Shown piece after piece: positions 1 to 9,361 of a stretch of 64,000 nt of DNA. Location: the NCBI RefSeq assembly GCF_037201815.1, contig NZ_CP147407.1:992001-1056000 (forward strand), read 5' to 3'. The stretch is from Metabacillus sp. FJAT-52054. Lineage in GTDB: Bacteria; Bacillota; Bacilli; Bacillales; Bacillaceae. The notes beneath the pieces were generated by a model. It was not told the origin of the DNA. It did no database searches and saw only the letters and a list, made by a program, of their open reading frames with translations. Position 1 is the first letter of the stretch. Each line of letters opens with the position of its first letter. The translations under genes and the position numbers were made by a program.

Positions 1-1258
1 CTACGCCATGCTCCCCGGTAATCGTTCCGCCGAGTTCAATGGCCTTTTCGAAAATAGCGGCAAATGCTTTTTCAACCCGTTCCATTTCGTCATGGTCCCG
101 GGCATCAGTCGCAACGGTTGGATGCAGGTTGCCGTCTCCGGCATGGCCGAATGTACAAATTTGGACATTGAATCTTTCGCCGATTTCGTTAATTGCCGTC
201 ACCATCCTGGCAATTTCAGATCTTGGAACCGTAGCGTCTTCTAGAATGGTCGTGGGCTTCAGCCTGGCAAGCGCGGATAATGCAGAGCGCCTCGCTGTTC
301 TTAATGCTTCAGCTTCTTCATTTGTCTTCGCCAGCTGAACAGAAACGGCCTGCTCCTGCTTGCAGATATTCGCCATTTTCAGCATGTCTCCTGAAACGAG
401 ATCAGCTGGACCGTCCTGTTCAATGAGCAAGACGGCTTTTACATCGGTCGGCAGTCCAATCCTGGCAAAGTCTTCGACCACTTTGAGTGTTGGCTGATCT
501 AAAAACTCCAATGTAGCCGGAATGATTTTATTGGCGATAATCTTTGAAACCGATCTTGCTGCCGCCTCCAAATCCTGATAAAGAGCGAGCATCGTGCTTT
601 TCGTTTCCGGCATCGGAATCAGCTTAAGTGTTGCTTCCGTCAAAATCCCGAGGGTTCCTTCAGAGCCGACAAATAATCTGGTAAAATCATAGCCTGCCAC
701 ATCCTTCGCAAGCTTTCCGCCTGTCCGGATGATGTCTCCGTTTGCAAGAACGATCTCCAGTGCCATTACATAATCCCGGGTAACACCGTATTTTAGTCCG
801 CGGAGCCCGCCTGAGTTTTCGTTAATATTACCGCCGATTGTAGATATTTTCATGGAGCTTGGATCGGGAGGATAAAATAATCCTCGCGCCTCGACTTCAT
901 TAATAATATCCAGTGTAACTGCGCCTGGCTGAACGGTAACAGTCAGGTTTTCCTCATCGATTTCAAGGATTTTGTTCATATGCTTAAATAATAGGACAAT
1001 CCCGCCTTCTGTTGGGCAGGTTCCTGCGCATAGGTTTGTTCCGGATCCTCTGGGCACAATCGGGACCTTATAGTGCCCGCAAAGCTTTACTACTTGTGAT
1101 ACTTCTTCAGCACACCTTGGTGAGACGACAGCATCAGGAAGCGCCTGGAAGTTCGGGGTAGCGTCATAGGAATACACAAGCCGGCTTGCCTTGGAGTCCT
1201 CCACGTTGCTTTTGCTGACAGCAGCGATCAGTTTTTCTTTGAATTCTAGGTTCAGCAT
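1..1258 (-). CDS. glcD: Glycolate oxidase FAD-binding subunit GlcD (3' part cut by window edge)
   Basis: FAD-linked oxidase that oxidises glycolate or a related 2-hydroxy acid together with the GlcF iron-sulfur subunit, which would lie beyond the left edge. About 419 residues are present and the B. subtilis protein has roughly 470, so the C-terminal tip is missing. The PCMH-type FAD domain shows PRGSGTNLCAG near residue 70, GGNINENSGG near 145 and VGSEGTLGI near 195. The C-terminal FAD-oxidase domain shows FGHAGDGNLHP and GEHGV at the break. The start is an ATG preceded by AGGGGG. A hairpin separates it from the CdaR-type gene upstream, and a CcpA-type site lies in front of it, so it probably has its own catabolite-repressed promoter. 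Confidence 0.93.
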   Translation of the reverse strand, partial: MLNLEFKEKLIAAVSKSNVEDSKASRLVYSYDATPNFQALPDAVVSPRCAEEVSQVVKLCGHYKVPIVPRGSGTNLCAGTCPTEGGIVLLFKHMNKILEIDEENLTVTVQPGAVTLDIINEVEARGLFYPPDPSSMKISTIGGNINENSGGLRGLKYGVTRDYVMALEIVLANGDIIRTGGKLAKDVAGYDFTRLFVGSEGTLGILTEATLKLIPMPETKSTMLALYQDLEAAARSVSKIIANKIIPATLEFLDQPTLKVVEDFARIGLPTDVKAVLLIEQDGPADLVSGDMLKMANICKQEQAVSVQLAKTNEEAEALRTARRSALSALARLKPTTILEDATVPRSEIARMVTAINEIGERFNVQICTFGHAGDGNLHPTVATDARDHDEMERVEKAFAAIFEKAIELGGTITGEHGV

Positions 1259-1276
1259 CTATATCCCCCCTGTAAA

Positions 1277-1290
1277 GGTAAGCGTTTTCT
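1277..1290 (-). promoter_or_regulatory. Candidate cre (CcpA) site upstream of glcD
   Basis: Read on the minus strand the site is AGAAAACGCTTACC. It matches 12 of 14 positions of the cre consensus TGWAANCGNTNWCA, the mismatches being the two outermost bases. It lies about 20 bp before the glcD start. Confidence 0.45.
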
Positions 1291-1322
1291 CTTAGTATAA
1301 AAGAAAGCGGGCTCAGCCCGCT
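1288..1322 (-). terminator. Terminator between the CdaR-type gene and glcD
   Basis: The near-perfect dyad AGCGGG-ctgag-CCCGCT is followed on the minus strand by TTCTTTTATACT. A second GCGGG-TTT-CCCGC hairpin sits just downstream of the regulator stop codon. Together they should uncouple glcD from the upstream genes. Confidence 0.6.
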
Positions 1323-1360
1323 ATGTAGATTCCTATATAAATAGGGCGGGAAACCCGCGT

Positions 1361-2464
1361 TTATTTTGGTTGTTTATCTAAAAGCATGACGGCAAGATAA
1401 AGAATGAGCGCATCATTGAGTCTGGAAGGATTCAGCCCGGTCAGATCTTCTATTTTTTTCATCCGGTAATGGAGCGTATTGATATGGACAGGTAAAGCTT
1501 CTGCTGTTTTTTTCAAAGAATGATTTTTCTCAAAAAGAACGGACAATGTTGTAAATAAATCACCCTCCGTTAATAGAGGGGAAATGGTGCGCTCAATGTA
1601 TTCCGCTTTCGTTTTCAGACTGATTTCATTTAACAGCATTTCAATGGTTAAATCTTCATCAAAAACAATCCGCGCATCATGGGTGTTATGCGATTGGAGG
1701 GCCCGTTCTGCTTGCAGATAAGAGTCTGAGAGTCTGGAAGGGGGTACGGACTTTCCGGCTCCGATTAAAACATGGGCCCTGAATTCTTCTTCTAGAAATT
1801 GGTGAAAGGATTGTATTCTTCCTTTAGTATAGGAGATGTCCCCTGAATGAAAAATCATCACGATCCGGTTGTTTCCCCATTGCACAAAAAGATCTTCGGG
1901 ATGGCTGTTTTGCCAGGTTTGAATGACGGAGGATATGCCTTTGTAATGAAGACCTTCATCGGGAATAACCGCTATGGCTGCCAATCGCTGCATGGTTAAG
2001 TTGATATTCAGAAGCCGGGCCCGGTTCGTGAAAGCAGAAGTCCATTCCTTCAGCTGAATCCAGTCGAATACAAAGGCTTCCCGAGTCCGGGCTTCCCAGT
2101 TTAACTGTTCTGTATAGTAGCTTTCGTTGACAAGAAGCTCGGTCATTTTCCGGATAACTTCTCCGAAGGGGGATATTTCATCCGGTATCCCGGTAATGCC
2201 GATTACGCCGGCTACCTCTCCCTGAAAAAATACAGGGAGATTAATCCCGGCTTTTACACCGGCTAGAGTCTGTTCATCCTTTTTGGAAATGATGACCTTG
2301 CGCTTTTCGCCTGAAGCGATTTTCGCCCCTTCATGAAATTTTCCCACCCGGGTGTCATCAGTGCTTGCGATAATCGTTCCTTCAGGAGTTACAACGATCA
2401 CATCTTCCTTAATGACCTTTTTTACTTCATCCACAATTTTAGCGGCAAGTGCAGGCAGCAGCAT
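1361..2464 (-). CDS. CdaR-family sugar-diacid/hydroxyacid-responsive regulator
   Basis: Transcription regulator of the CdaR/PucR family, 367 residues. The N-terminal half (about 1-135) is a diacid-recognition sensor (ALAAKIVDEV near the start, GVIGITG near 87). The C-terminal 60 residues carry the PucR-type helix-turn-helix (LKKTAEALPVHINTLHYRMKKIE). The start is the ATG at 2464, which has AAGGAG eight bases upstream; an in-frame GTG nine bases further up lacks a suitable site. B. subtilis ysfB occupies the same place next to the glcD/glcF pair. That context and the family suggest it activates glycolate or related 2-hydroxyacid genes. It follows lutP by 51 bp on the same strand and may be cotranscribed with it. 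Confidence 0.85.
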   Translation of the reverse strand: MLLPALAAKIVDEVKKVIKEDVIVVTPEGTIIASTDDTRVGKFHEGAKIASGEKRKVIISKKDEQTLAGVKAGINLPVFFQGEVAGVIGITGIPDEISPFGEVIRKMTELLVNESYYTEQLNWEARTREAFVFDWIQLKEWTSAFTNRARLLNINLTMQRLAAIAVIPDEGLHYKGISSVIQTWQNSHPEDLFVQWGNNRIVMIFHSGDISYTKGRIQSFHQFLEEEFRAHVLIGAGKSVPPSRLSDSYLQAERALQSHNTHDARIVFDEDLTIEMLLNEISLKTKAEYIERTISPLLTEGDLFTTLSVLFEKNHSLKKTAEALPVHINTLHYRMKKIEDLTGLNPSRLNDALILYLAVMLLDKQPK

Positions 2465-2515
2465 CGTATACACTCCTTCGATTCTGTTCTTCGCCCATTA
2501 TAGCAAACACAGTGA

Positions 2516-4207
2516 TTACGGAATCATCCACTGCAGGAAGTTGTGCTGAAGGAAAGTAATCAGTCCGACAACCAAGAGCAGAAAGAGGCTGTGCTTAATG
2601 GTGAATCGGAACAGATGAGACTCTTTCCCAGCCAGCCCAACTGCTGCACAGGCGACTGCAATGGATTGAGGGGAGATCATTTTACCGGTCACACCCCCGG
2701 AAGAGTTGGCAGCAATTGCAAGAATCGGATCCATTCCAATGGAAGTGGCCGTTACCTTCTGAAGATTGCCAAACAGTAAATTGGCAGATGTATCCGAACC
2801 GGTGATAAAGACACCAAGCCAGCCCAGGAAAGGGGAGAAGAATGGGAACAAATCTCCTGTGTGGGCAAGAGTCATGCCAAGGGTTGTGCTCATACCCGAT
2901 GCATTGGTGATGTAGGCAAATCCAACAACCGATCCAATGGTTAAAATCGGCATCTTCAGCTCGCCAAAGGTCTCGCCAAATGTTTTGACCCAGCTTTTCC
3001 AGGAAATGTTCACAACGAATTTCGTCACAATGGCTGCCAGTAAAATCGCAGTTCCTGCAGCACCCAGTACTTCAAGCTTATAAAAGGCGGGAATCGGATC
3101 GCCCGAACCCCCAATGATTTTGTTGTGAAGAAGCGGGACCTCGGGACTGAAGGTCAGGAGGTGGCCGATTGAATTAATCGCTTTCAAAAATGCGTTTTCT
3201 CCTTCGTAGTGACCTGTCAGCGCGAGCTTCACAGCAGGGATTCCCCATAGTGAAATGAAAAGAGTCAGGATCAAAAACGGCGACCATGCTTTTAATACTT
3301 GTCCCCTTGTATAGCCTGCAGGCGGATCATCGATTTTCAATGCTTCCGAAGCGGCCGCAGTTTCTCCTTCTGATTTGAACTTATAAATCGTTTTCGGTTT
3401 CCAGAATTTCAGGAACACGGTTAGCGCAACAAGAGAAACGAGAGCAGATAGAATATCAGGCAGCTCAGGTCCGATGAAATTTGAGCTTACATATTGAGTT
3501 AGTGCAAATGAAATCCCGGAGACGAGGATGGCCGGCATAATTTCAGCGGCCCGTTTAAATCCTGCCATCACGATTACAAGGTAAAGAGGAATAAACACCG
3601 AAATAAACGGAAGCTGCCGTCCAACCATTTTGGAGATTTCCATAGCTGATTCGCCAGTTGGCCCTGCTACCGCTATAATTGGAATCCCGATGGCTCCGAA
3701 AGCCACAGGGGCTGTATTCGCTATCAAGCAGATTCCGGCTGCATAAAGGGGATTGAAGCCCAGTCCGGCTAAAAGGGCAGCGGATATTGCAACCGGTGCT
3801 CCAAATCCTGCAGCTCCTTCAAGGAATGCACCGAATGAGAAAGCAATCAATAACGCTTGCAATCTCCGATCCTCAGTAATGGAAAGCACCGAGTTTCGGA
3901 TAATATCAAACTGTCCTGTTTTAACAGTCAGTTTATACAGGAAAACCGATGTGATGATGATCCAGCCAATGGGGAGGATCCCGTATACGGCGCCCTGGGT
4001 GGCCGACATTGCGACTGTTTGAACCGGCATTTTATATGCGAATATGGCAACCGCAAATGCCACAAGCAGCGTGGTAATTCCAGCCCAATGCCCTTTCATT
4101 CTTCTAATGGCAAGCGCCCAGAAAAAGTATAATGCCGGGATCAGCGCAATAATGGCTGAGAGTGCGAGATTATCTCCCATAGGGGTAAAGTCTTGCGTCC
4201 AATTCAT
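2516..4207 (-). CDS. lutP: L-lactate (glycolate) permease LutP/LctP
   Basis: Integral membrane permease of the lactate permease (LctP) family, importing L-lactate and possibly glycolate. Its 563 residues equal the length of B. subtilis LutP as I recall it. There are about 13 hydrophobic segments. Conserved stretches include the glycine- and alanine-rich FLEGAAGFGAPVAIS near 130 and GVFITGSDTSANLLF near 460. The start is ATG with AAGGAGG nine bases upstream. It is divergent from lutR, whose operator and a perfect CcpA site share the 340-bp intergenic region. The CdaR-type gene follows it, so this permease may serve both the lutABC and glcDF pathways. Confidence 0.95.
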   Translation of the reverse strand: MNWTQDFTPMGDNLALSAIIALIPALYFFWALAIRRMKGHWAGITTLLVAFAVAIFAYKMPVQTVAMSATQGAVYGILPIGWIIITSVFLYKLTVKTGQFDIIRNSVLSITEDRRLQALLIAFSFGAFLEGAAGFGAPVAISAALLAGLGFNPLYAAGICLIANTAPVAFGAIGIPIIAVAGPTGESAMEISKMVGRQLPFISVFIPLYLVIVMAGFKRAAEIMPAILVSGISFALTQYVSSNFIGPELPDILSALVSLVALTVFLKFWKPKTIYKFKSEGETAAASEALKIDDPPAGYTRGQVLKAWSPFLILTLFISLWGIPAVKLALTGHYEGENAFLKAINSIGHLLTFSPEVPLLHNKIIGGSGDPIPAFYKLEVLGAAGTAILLAAIVTKFVVNISWKSWVKTFGETFGELKMPILTIGSVVGFAYITNASGMSTTLGMTLAHTGDLFPFFSPFLGWLGVFITGSDTSANLLFGNLQKVTATSIGMDPILAIAANSSGGVTGKMISPQSIAVACAAVGLAGKESHLFRFTIKHSLFLLLVVGLITFLQHNFLQWMIP

Positions 4208-4239
4208 GGTTTTTCCTCCTTAGTTCACGGGTCTTTTTT

Positions 4240-4253
4240 TGTAAACGATTACA
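4240..4253 (-). promoter_or_regulatory. Perfect cre (CcpA) site upstream of lutP
   Basis: TGTAAACGATTACA matches all 14 positions of TGWAANCGNTNWCA. It lies 33-46 bp upstream of the lutP start and downstream of the likely lutP -10 region (TATACT on the minus strand near 4290). That position suggests roadblock repression when preferred sugars are present. Confidence 0.7.
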
Positions 4254-4266
4254 TTCCGTTGCATCA

Positions 4267-4348
4267 GAAAAACTCTTATTAAAAGTAAAGTATAATGAAT
4301 GCCCAGATGCCATTCTATGTGTGTACCTATAAAAAATAAGAGTTTTTC
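4267..4348. repeat. 14-bp perfect inverted repeat in the lutP-lutR intergenic region
   Basis: GAAAAACTCTTATT (4267-4280) is exactly complementary to AATAAGAGTTTTTC (4335-4348), with 54 bp between the arms. A TATAAT-like element lies inside the loop. The arms could be paired operators for a looping regulator; the regulator is unknown. Confidence 0.5.
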
Positions 4349-4397
4349 CTTGCCTTTTTTTGTAGATTTAACCAGTTAAGTACATGAAGGTGATAAG

Positions 4398-4410
4398 GTC
4401 ATCTGATGAC
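4398..4410. promoter_or_regulatory. LutR-type operator upstream of lutR
   Basis: GTCATCTGATGAC is a 13-bp dyad with 6-bp perfect arms. The same dyad, with only the central base changed, lies at the lutA promoter (5498-5510). Two copies flanking a FadR-type GntR gene point to LutR as the binder. Confidence 0.7.
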
Positions 4411-4546
4411 TGGTTCTCTGCTAAGAGTATAAATGGTCAACAATCGTTTAATCAACTGTTTTCTGAATTTTCTTTCGGTGCTTTATCAAATGCTGTATGC
4501 AGAGTATACTTGATACAGATGAAAGCCAGCAGAGGTGAAGGGCAAA

Positions 4547-5260
4547 GTGAATTACAAACAGATCAAACCAAAAAAAATATACGAAGAGGTCGCTGAAGCG
4601 ATTCTTGAATCGATAAAAGAAGGGGCTATCAAGCCAGGAGAAAAGCTGAATTCCGTTCAGCAGCTCTCTGAAGATTTCAATGTAGGAAGGTCGGCGATCC
4701 GCGAAGCACTAAGCGCACTTAGAGCAATGGGAATGATCGAAATGAGGCAGGGTGAGGGTACATATGTTAAGAAGTTCGATCCGAACTCCATTGGAGGCTC
4801 CCTCCTTTCTGCCGTTCTGATGGATCGGGAGGCGATAGCCCATCTCCTTGAAGTTCGAAAAATACTGGAAGCCGGGATTGCTGCATCGGCCGCAAGAAAC
4901 CGTACTGATGAAGATTTGAGCAAGCTAAAAGAAATTCTTCTTGAGATGAAAGACACGATCGGAAACGAAGAGCTTGGCGAAAAGTCCGATTTTAATTTTC
5001 ATATGGGAATTGCCGGAGCCTCGCACAATCCGATGCTGATGGGTCTGATGAACAATGTTTCTGAAATGATGCTCAATACAATGCGGGAAACGCGAAGAAT
5101 TTGGCTTTACTCGAAACAGACGACATCAAAGCGGTTGTACCAGGAGCATGTGAAAATTTTTGAAGCCATTTCGAATAAAGATGAAGGCCTGGCACAGGAG
5201 TTAATGATGAACCATTTAGTGAAGGTGGAAGAGGTTTTGATGAAATATTTGAAAAAGTAG
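4547..5260 (+). CDS. lutR: GntR/FadR-family repressor LutR
   Basis: Lactate-responsive repressor of the FadR branch of GntR regulators, 237 residues. The N-terminal winged helix covers about residues 5-75 (KIYEEVAEAI, GRSAIREALSAL, MRQGEGTYV). An all-helical FCD ligand domain with metal-coordinating His and Asp positions covers about 90-225. I chose the GTG at 4547 because AGAGGTGA lies nine bases upstream; another in-frame GTG at 4535 has no site and would add only four residues. It is divergent from lutP and upstream of lutABC, with a matching operator in front of each. An intrinsic terminator follows directly. Confidence 0.92.
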   Translation: MNYKQIKPKKIYEEVAEAILESIKEGAIKPGEKLNSVQQLSEDFNVGRSAIREALSALRAMGMIEMRQGEGTYVKKFDPNSIGGSLLSAVLMDREAIAHLLEVRKILEAGIAASAARNRTDEDLSKLKEILLEMKDTIGNEELGEKSDFNFHMGIAGASHNPMLMGLMNNVSEMMLNTMRETRRIWLYSKQTTSKRLYQEHVKIFEAISNKDEGLAQELMMNHLVKVEEVLMKYLKK

Positions 5261-5263
5261 GGA

Positions 5264-5292
5264 AGCAGACGACAGTCTGCTTTCTTTTTTTT
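5264..5292 (+). terminator. lutR terminator
   Basis: AGCAGAC-gaca-GTCTGCT stem followed by TTCTTTTTTTT, immediately after the lutR stop codon. Confidence 0.85.
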
Positions 5293-5451
5293 GGGGGCAG
5301 GATGGATGGGTAAAAACAATTTCCTTTAACCGCAAGGAGCAGACGAGTTTAGCAGCAAATTATAAGTCTTCCCGGAATTTGCAGTTAAAGATAAGGCTCC
5401 TTTGCAGCCTTATCTGCAAAATCAGTTACCAATAGTTGTCTGATTTCCCCC

Positions 5452-5510
5452 TTGAGGAACCGCAAGACTTGATCTATAATAGGGGAAATTACGTGAAGTC
5501 ATCAGATGAC
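5452..5510 (+). promoter_or_regulatory. lutA promoter with LutR operator
   Basis: The -35 box TTGAGG (5452-5457) is 17 bp from the -10 box TATAAT (5475-5480). The dyad GTCATCAGATGAC (5498-5510) lies about 10-20 bp past the expected start site, where a bound LutR would block transcription. Confidence 0.75.
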
Positions 5511-5543
5511 CTGCTGACTCATTTTCGGAAGGGGTATTGAAAC

Positions 5544-6260
5544 ATGAGAGTTTCATTGTTTGCTACCTGCCTGGCAGATTTATTTCAAACTGAAGCTGGG
5601 AAGGCAGCGGTTGAACTGCTCGAACGGCTCGGGTGTGACGTTGATTTTCCAGAGAAACAGGTATGCTGCGGACAGCCCGCTTATAACAGCGGGTATGTAA
5701 AAGAGGCGAAGGAAGCGATGAAGAATATGATCCGTGCTTTCGAAGGATCAGAATATGTGGTGTCCCCATCCGGTTCCTGTGTCGCGATGTTTAAGGAATA
5801 TCCTAACCTTTTCGAAAAAGATCCAAAATGGTCGGAAAAATCGAAAGCGCTTGTAAAAAAGACTTTTGAGCTGACCGATTTTATCGTGAACGTATTAAAG
5901 GTGGAAGATGTGGGGGCACGATTTGACGGGAAGGCTGCCTACCATACATCCTGTCATATGATGAGGCTGCTCAATGTAACAGATGCCCCTTTTAAACTAT
6001 TAAAAAACGTGCGGGGGCTTGAGCTTGTGCCTCTCCCGAATGCACATAACTGCTGCGGATTCGGCGGGACATTTTCCGTTAAAATGGGGGCAATTTCCGA
6101 ACAAATGGTGGATGAGAAGGTAGAGTGCATTGAAAGCACGGAAGCCGGCTATTTGATTGGCGCTGACTGCGGGTGCCTGATGAATATCGGGGGGAGAATT
6201 GACCGGAAAGGAAGACCAGTGAAGGTTCTGCATATTGCGGAAGTTTTAAATCATCGATGA
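5544..6260 (+). CDS. lutA: Lactate utilization protein LutA
   Basis: Cytoplasmic iron-sulfur subunit of the LutABC L-lactate oxidation complex, which converts L-lactate to pyruvate. It has 238 residues, the usual length. It carries the two cysteine-rich CCG-type motifs of this family: [12 protein letters not shown] near residue 40 and [12 protein letters not shown] near 170, with a further CHMMR-type cysteine near 138. It is the first gene of lutABC, with lutB 15 bp downstream. Expression is expected from the LutR-controlled promoter upstream. Confidence 0.95.
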   Translation: MRVSLFATCLADLFQTEAGKAAVELLERLGCDVDFPEKQVCCGQPAYNSGYVKEAKEAMKNMIRAFEGSEYVVSPSGSCVAMFKEYPNLFEKDPKWSEKSKALVKKTFELTDFIVNVLKVEDVGARFDGKAAYHTSCHMMRLLNVTDAPFKLLKNVRGLELVPLPNAHNCCGFGGTFSVKMGAISEQMVDEKVECIESTEAGYLIGADCGCLMNIGGRIDRKGRPVKVLHIAEVLNHR

Positions 6261-6275
6261 AGGGAGAGAACGGCC

Positions 6276-7703
6276 ATGCCAATGAGGATTGGAACAGAGA
6301 GCTTTCAGGAGCGCGTGAACAAAGGGATTGAGGATTCTTTTATGCGGCTTGCTGTATCGGGTGCTCAGGAAAGACTGCAGGGACGGAAAAATGAAGCAGC
6401 GGAAGAGCTGGGCAGCTGGGAGGAATGGCGTTCGCACGGAGAAGAGATCCGTCAGCATACGCTTGAAAACCTGGATTTTTATTTGGAGATGCTGAGTGAA
6501 AATGTAGTGAAACGCGGCGGTCATGTTTTTTTTGCTGAAACAGCGGAGGAAGCCAATGAGTACATTGCTTCGGTTGCGAAAGAAAAGAAGGCGAAGAAGA
6601 TTGTGAAGTCAAAATCCATGGTCACCGAAGAAATCAATATGAACGCATACCTTGAAGGGATTGGCTGTGAGGTGATTGAAACGGATCTTGGCGAGTATAT
6701 TCTGCAGGTGGATGACCATGACCCTCCTTCTCACATTGTAGCGCCGGCTTTACATAAAAATAAGGAGCAAATTCGTGACGTTTTCAGAGAAAAGCTCGGC
6801 TACACGAAAACAGAAAAACCGGAGGAGCTTACCCTTCATGCACGCGAAATGCTAAGGAAGGAATTTTTAGCGGCAGACCTTGGTATTACCGGCTGCAACT
6901 TTGCCATTGCCGAATCCGGATCAGTCAGCCTCGTGACGAATGAGGGGAATGCAAGGCTCGCTGCAACTCTTCCGAAAACGCAAATAACGGTCATGGGGAT
7001 GGAGCGGATTGTCCCGACCTTTGAGGAGTTTGAAGTGCTGGTCAGCCTGCTGACAAGGAGCGCGGTCGGTCAAAAGCTGACCAGCTACGTCACTGCGCTG
7101 ACTGGACCTAAACAGGAAGGGGATGCAGATGGACCGGAGGAGTTTCATCTCGTCATTGTGGATAACGGACGGTCCAAAATTCTGGGAACTGAGTTTCAAT
7201 CGGTTCTTCAGTGTATCCGCTGTGCAGCGTGCATCAATGTGTGCCCTGTGTACCGTCATGTCGGCGGACATTCATACGGATCGATTTATTCAGGTCCGAT
7301 TGGTGCAGTTCTCACTCCATTGCTTGGGGGCTATGACGAATACAAAGAATTGCCTTATGCATCTACATTGTGTGCCGCCTGCACCGATGCATGCCCGGTG
7401 AAAATTCCGCTGCATGAGCTTTTGCATAAGCATCGGCAGGTCATTGTAGAAAGGGAAGGAAAAGCGCCGATTTCTGAGAAAATGGCGATGAAGGCATTTG
7501 GACTCGGTGCTGCCTCCTCGGCACTTTACGGATTGGGAGGAAAAGCTGCCCCGTCTGCAATGGCTCCTTTCACAGCAGGAGGGAAAATTTCTAAAGGACC
7601 CGGTCCTCTGAAAGCATGGACAGAAATCAGGGAATTCCCTGCACCTAAAAAAGAACGTCTGCGCGACTGGATGAAAAGCCGCCTGAAAAAGGAGGATGAC
7701 TAA
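6276..7703 (+). CDS. lutB: Lactate utilization iron-sulfur protein LutB
   Basis: 475-residue subunit of the LutABC lactate oxidation complex. The N-terminal part is an LUD-type domain (about 60-290) with [15 protein letters not shown] near 205. It is followed by a paired 4Fe-4S ferredoxin region containing [16 protein letters not shown] near 310 and [13 protein letters not shown] near 365. The C-terminal tail is alanine- and lysine-rich. The reading frame overlaps the ribosome binding site of lutC, consistent with translational coupling. Confidence 0.95.
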   Translation: MPMRIGTESFQERVNKGIEDSFMRLAVSGAQERLQGRKNEAAEELGSWEEWRSHGEEIRQHTLENLDFYLEMLSENVVKRGGHVFFAETAEEANEYIASVAKEKKAKKIVKSKSMVTEEINMNAYLEGIGCEVIETDLGEYILQVDDHDPPSHIVAPALHKNKEQIRDVFREKLGYTKTEKPEELTLHAREMLRKEFLAADLGITGCNFAIAESGSVSLVTNEGNARLAATLPKTQITVMGMERIVPTFEEFEVLVSLLTRSAVGQKLTSYVTALTGPKQEGDADGPEEFHLVIVDNGRSKILGTEFQSVLQCIRCAACINVCPVYRHVGGHSYGSIYSGPIGAVLTPLLGGYDEYKELPYASTLCAACTDACPVKIPLHELLHKHRQVIVEREGKAPISEKMAMKAFGLGAASSALYGLGGKAAPSAMAPFTAGGKISKGPGPLKAWTEIREFPAPKKERLRDWMKSRLKKEDD

Positions 7704-7704
7704 G

Positions 7705-8424
7705 ATGGCAGGTACCATTAAAAATAAAGAATCCTTTTTAAATAACATAGCCCAAAATCTGGGCCGGCCAAGGCGGTCCCAAGGGGTGCTTCGGCCTGAG
7801 TGGAATCACCGCCCGCAGGATGGCATCCTTAAAGGATTGAATCAGGATGAATTGCTTGAGGTTTTTAAGGAGCAGTGCATTAGAATTCATACAACTTACA
7901 GGGAAACTAACTCCCTTGGCCTTTATGAAACCCTCAAAGATACTGTCCTGGAATATGGAGGGGGACCAGTTATTACGTGGGAGGACCCCAGATTTAAGGA
8001 ATTTGGCCTGTCGGCGCTTATTAATGAAGACTGGCCAAATGAAGGTGTGCATACTCATATCTGGGATCCAAAACTCGGGGATGAAAACATCAGGAAAGCG
8101 GAAGCGGCAAACGTCGGTATCACCTTCAGCGACCAAACCCTCGCCGAATCAGGGACCGTCGTCCTTTTCAGCGGAAGCGGGAAAGGGAGGTCTGTATCTT
8201 TGCTGCCGGCCACTTATATTGCCATCATTCCGAAGAGTACGCTTGTACCGCGGATTACTCAGGCAGCCCAGGATATTCACAAGCAAATAGAGGCAGGCGA
8301 AGAGGTCGCTTCCTGTGTGAACTTCATCTCGGGACCCAGCAACTCAGCGGATATAGAAATGAACCTGGTTGTTGGAGTGCATGGCCCGATCAAGGCGACA
8401 TATATTGTGGTCAAGGACTGGTGA
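7705..8424 (+). CDS. lutC: Lactate utilization protein LutC
   Basis: LUD-domain protein of 239 residues, third subunit of LutABC. Characteristic stretches are GITFSDQTLAESGTVVL near 140 and VSLLPATYIAIIP near 170. I chose the ATG at 7705 because GGAGG lies nine bases upstream; an ATG at 7696 would sit directly on that site. It begins one base after the lutB stop codon. No clean intrinsic terminator was found after the gene. Confidence 0.95.
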   Translation: MAGTIKNKESFLNNIAQNLGRPRRSQGVLRPEWNHRPQDGILKGLNQDELLEVFKEQCIRIHTTYRETNSLGLYETLKDTVLEYGGGPVITWEDPRFKEFGLSALINEDWPNEGVHTHIWDPKLGDENIRKAEAANVGITFSDQTLAESGTVVLFSGSGKGRSVSLLPATYIAIIPKSTLVPRITQAAQDIHKQIEAGEEVASCVNFISGPSNSADIEMNLVVGVHGPIKATYIVVKDW

Positions 8425-8503
8425 CTGTTCTGGGGAGCGGCTTCTATGGTATAGCGTAATTCCGGCTAAACGTGCCGGGACGCCGCAATTCGGCCTTGAT
8501 GAA

Positions 8504-8533
8504 TAAAAAATAGGGAGATGCCGCGCATCCCCT
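8504..8533 (-). terminator. Terminator of the GH114-like gene
   Basis: On the minus strand, GGGATGC-gcg-GCATCtCCC is followed by TATTTTTTATT just past the stop codon. Confidence 0.7.
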
Positions 8534-9361
8534 TTACCACTCCTCATAATCCTTAGGAGCAAAATAATGAATAAATCCCTGCTTTTCAGCAAGCTGTTCA
8601 CTTTTTTCCTTTTCTTTTTCAGAAACGGTGAAGATCTTAATCCCATACTCATCAGATAAGCGGCTGGTCTTTTTCAGCCATTCTTTCGACCAGTCATCAT
8701 TCATTATATAAGAGTGCTGAAAATCCTCCCACATAAACCCGTCAATAAATGGGGCCGTTTTTTGCGCGGTTTCCATCCCCCAATTTTGAATGACAGACAG
8801 CTGCCTTCTTTCCAGTACTTTAAGCAGAAGGATGAGACTCTCCTGCTGCTGCTTCATTTCTTTTGGTTCGTTTGAGAAGAAATCGTCAATGTCTCCTACT
8901 GTATCTAAAAAGACTCCGTCCAGTTGCTTATTCTCGATTTGCTGATGAATTTCTTTTAGAAGTGTTTCACGGTAATGGGGGGATGTCATATTCATTAAGT
9001 AGGCATCCCATTTTTCAAGGTAAACCCGCTCTCCATCTCTTTGATAGAAATCCTGTTTCTCAAATTGCTTGAATAGTTTTTTGTTCCATCGATCCGCTTC
9101 CATGGAATTAATATATCCGTAAACAAGAGTCCCGGTTTGCTGGATTTGTTCAATTTGTTTCCTGGAATAATACGTTGGTTCAATAATTACGAGAGGGTAG
9201 CGGGATAATTTCTTCACTGTCTCCTTCGCTGGTTCACCGTAATAGATTTTGTATTGATGAACTCCGTCGAGTGGATTTTTCTGCAGGGTGAGAAAATAAC
9301 CAACTAAAAGGAAGAAAATGATGATGCAGCAAATCAACAGCAATTTGGCGTTTTTTCTCAT
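8534..9361 (-). CDS. Membrane-anchored GH114-like (polygalactosaminidase-type) TIM-barrel protein
   Basis: 275-residue exported or membrane-anchored protein. Residues 8-27 form one hydrophobic segment (signal anchor or signal peptide). The rest resembles the GH114/endo-alpha-1,4-polygalactosaminidase fold: an early strand PLVIIEPTYYS, then YGYINSMEADRW near 80, LDGVFLDTVGDIDDF near 150 and IDGFMWEDF near 205. Acidic residues at these strand ends are the likely active site. A role in cutting exopolysaccharide is inferred from the family only. It is a single gene convergent with lutC and has its own terminator. Confidence 0.7.
   Translation of the reverse strand: MRKNAKLLLICCIIIFFLLVGYFLTLQKNPLDGVHQYKIYYGEPAKETVKKLSRYPLVIIEPTYYSRKQIEQIQQTGTLVYGYINSMEADRWNKKLFKQFEKQDFYQRDGERVYLEKWDAYLMNMTSPHYRETLLKEIHQQIENKQLDGVFLDTVGDIDDFFSNEPKEMKQQQESLILLLKVLERRQLSVIQNWGMETAQKTAPFIDGFMWEDFQHSYIMNDDWSKEWLKKTSRLSDEYGIKIFTVSEKEKEKSEQLAEKQGFIHYFAPKDYEEW

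Noticed and set aside
4384-4596. 70-codon frame overlapping the lutR start
   Set aside because: It lies over the operator and the lutR ribosome binding site in another frame and has no site of its own.
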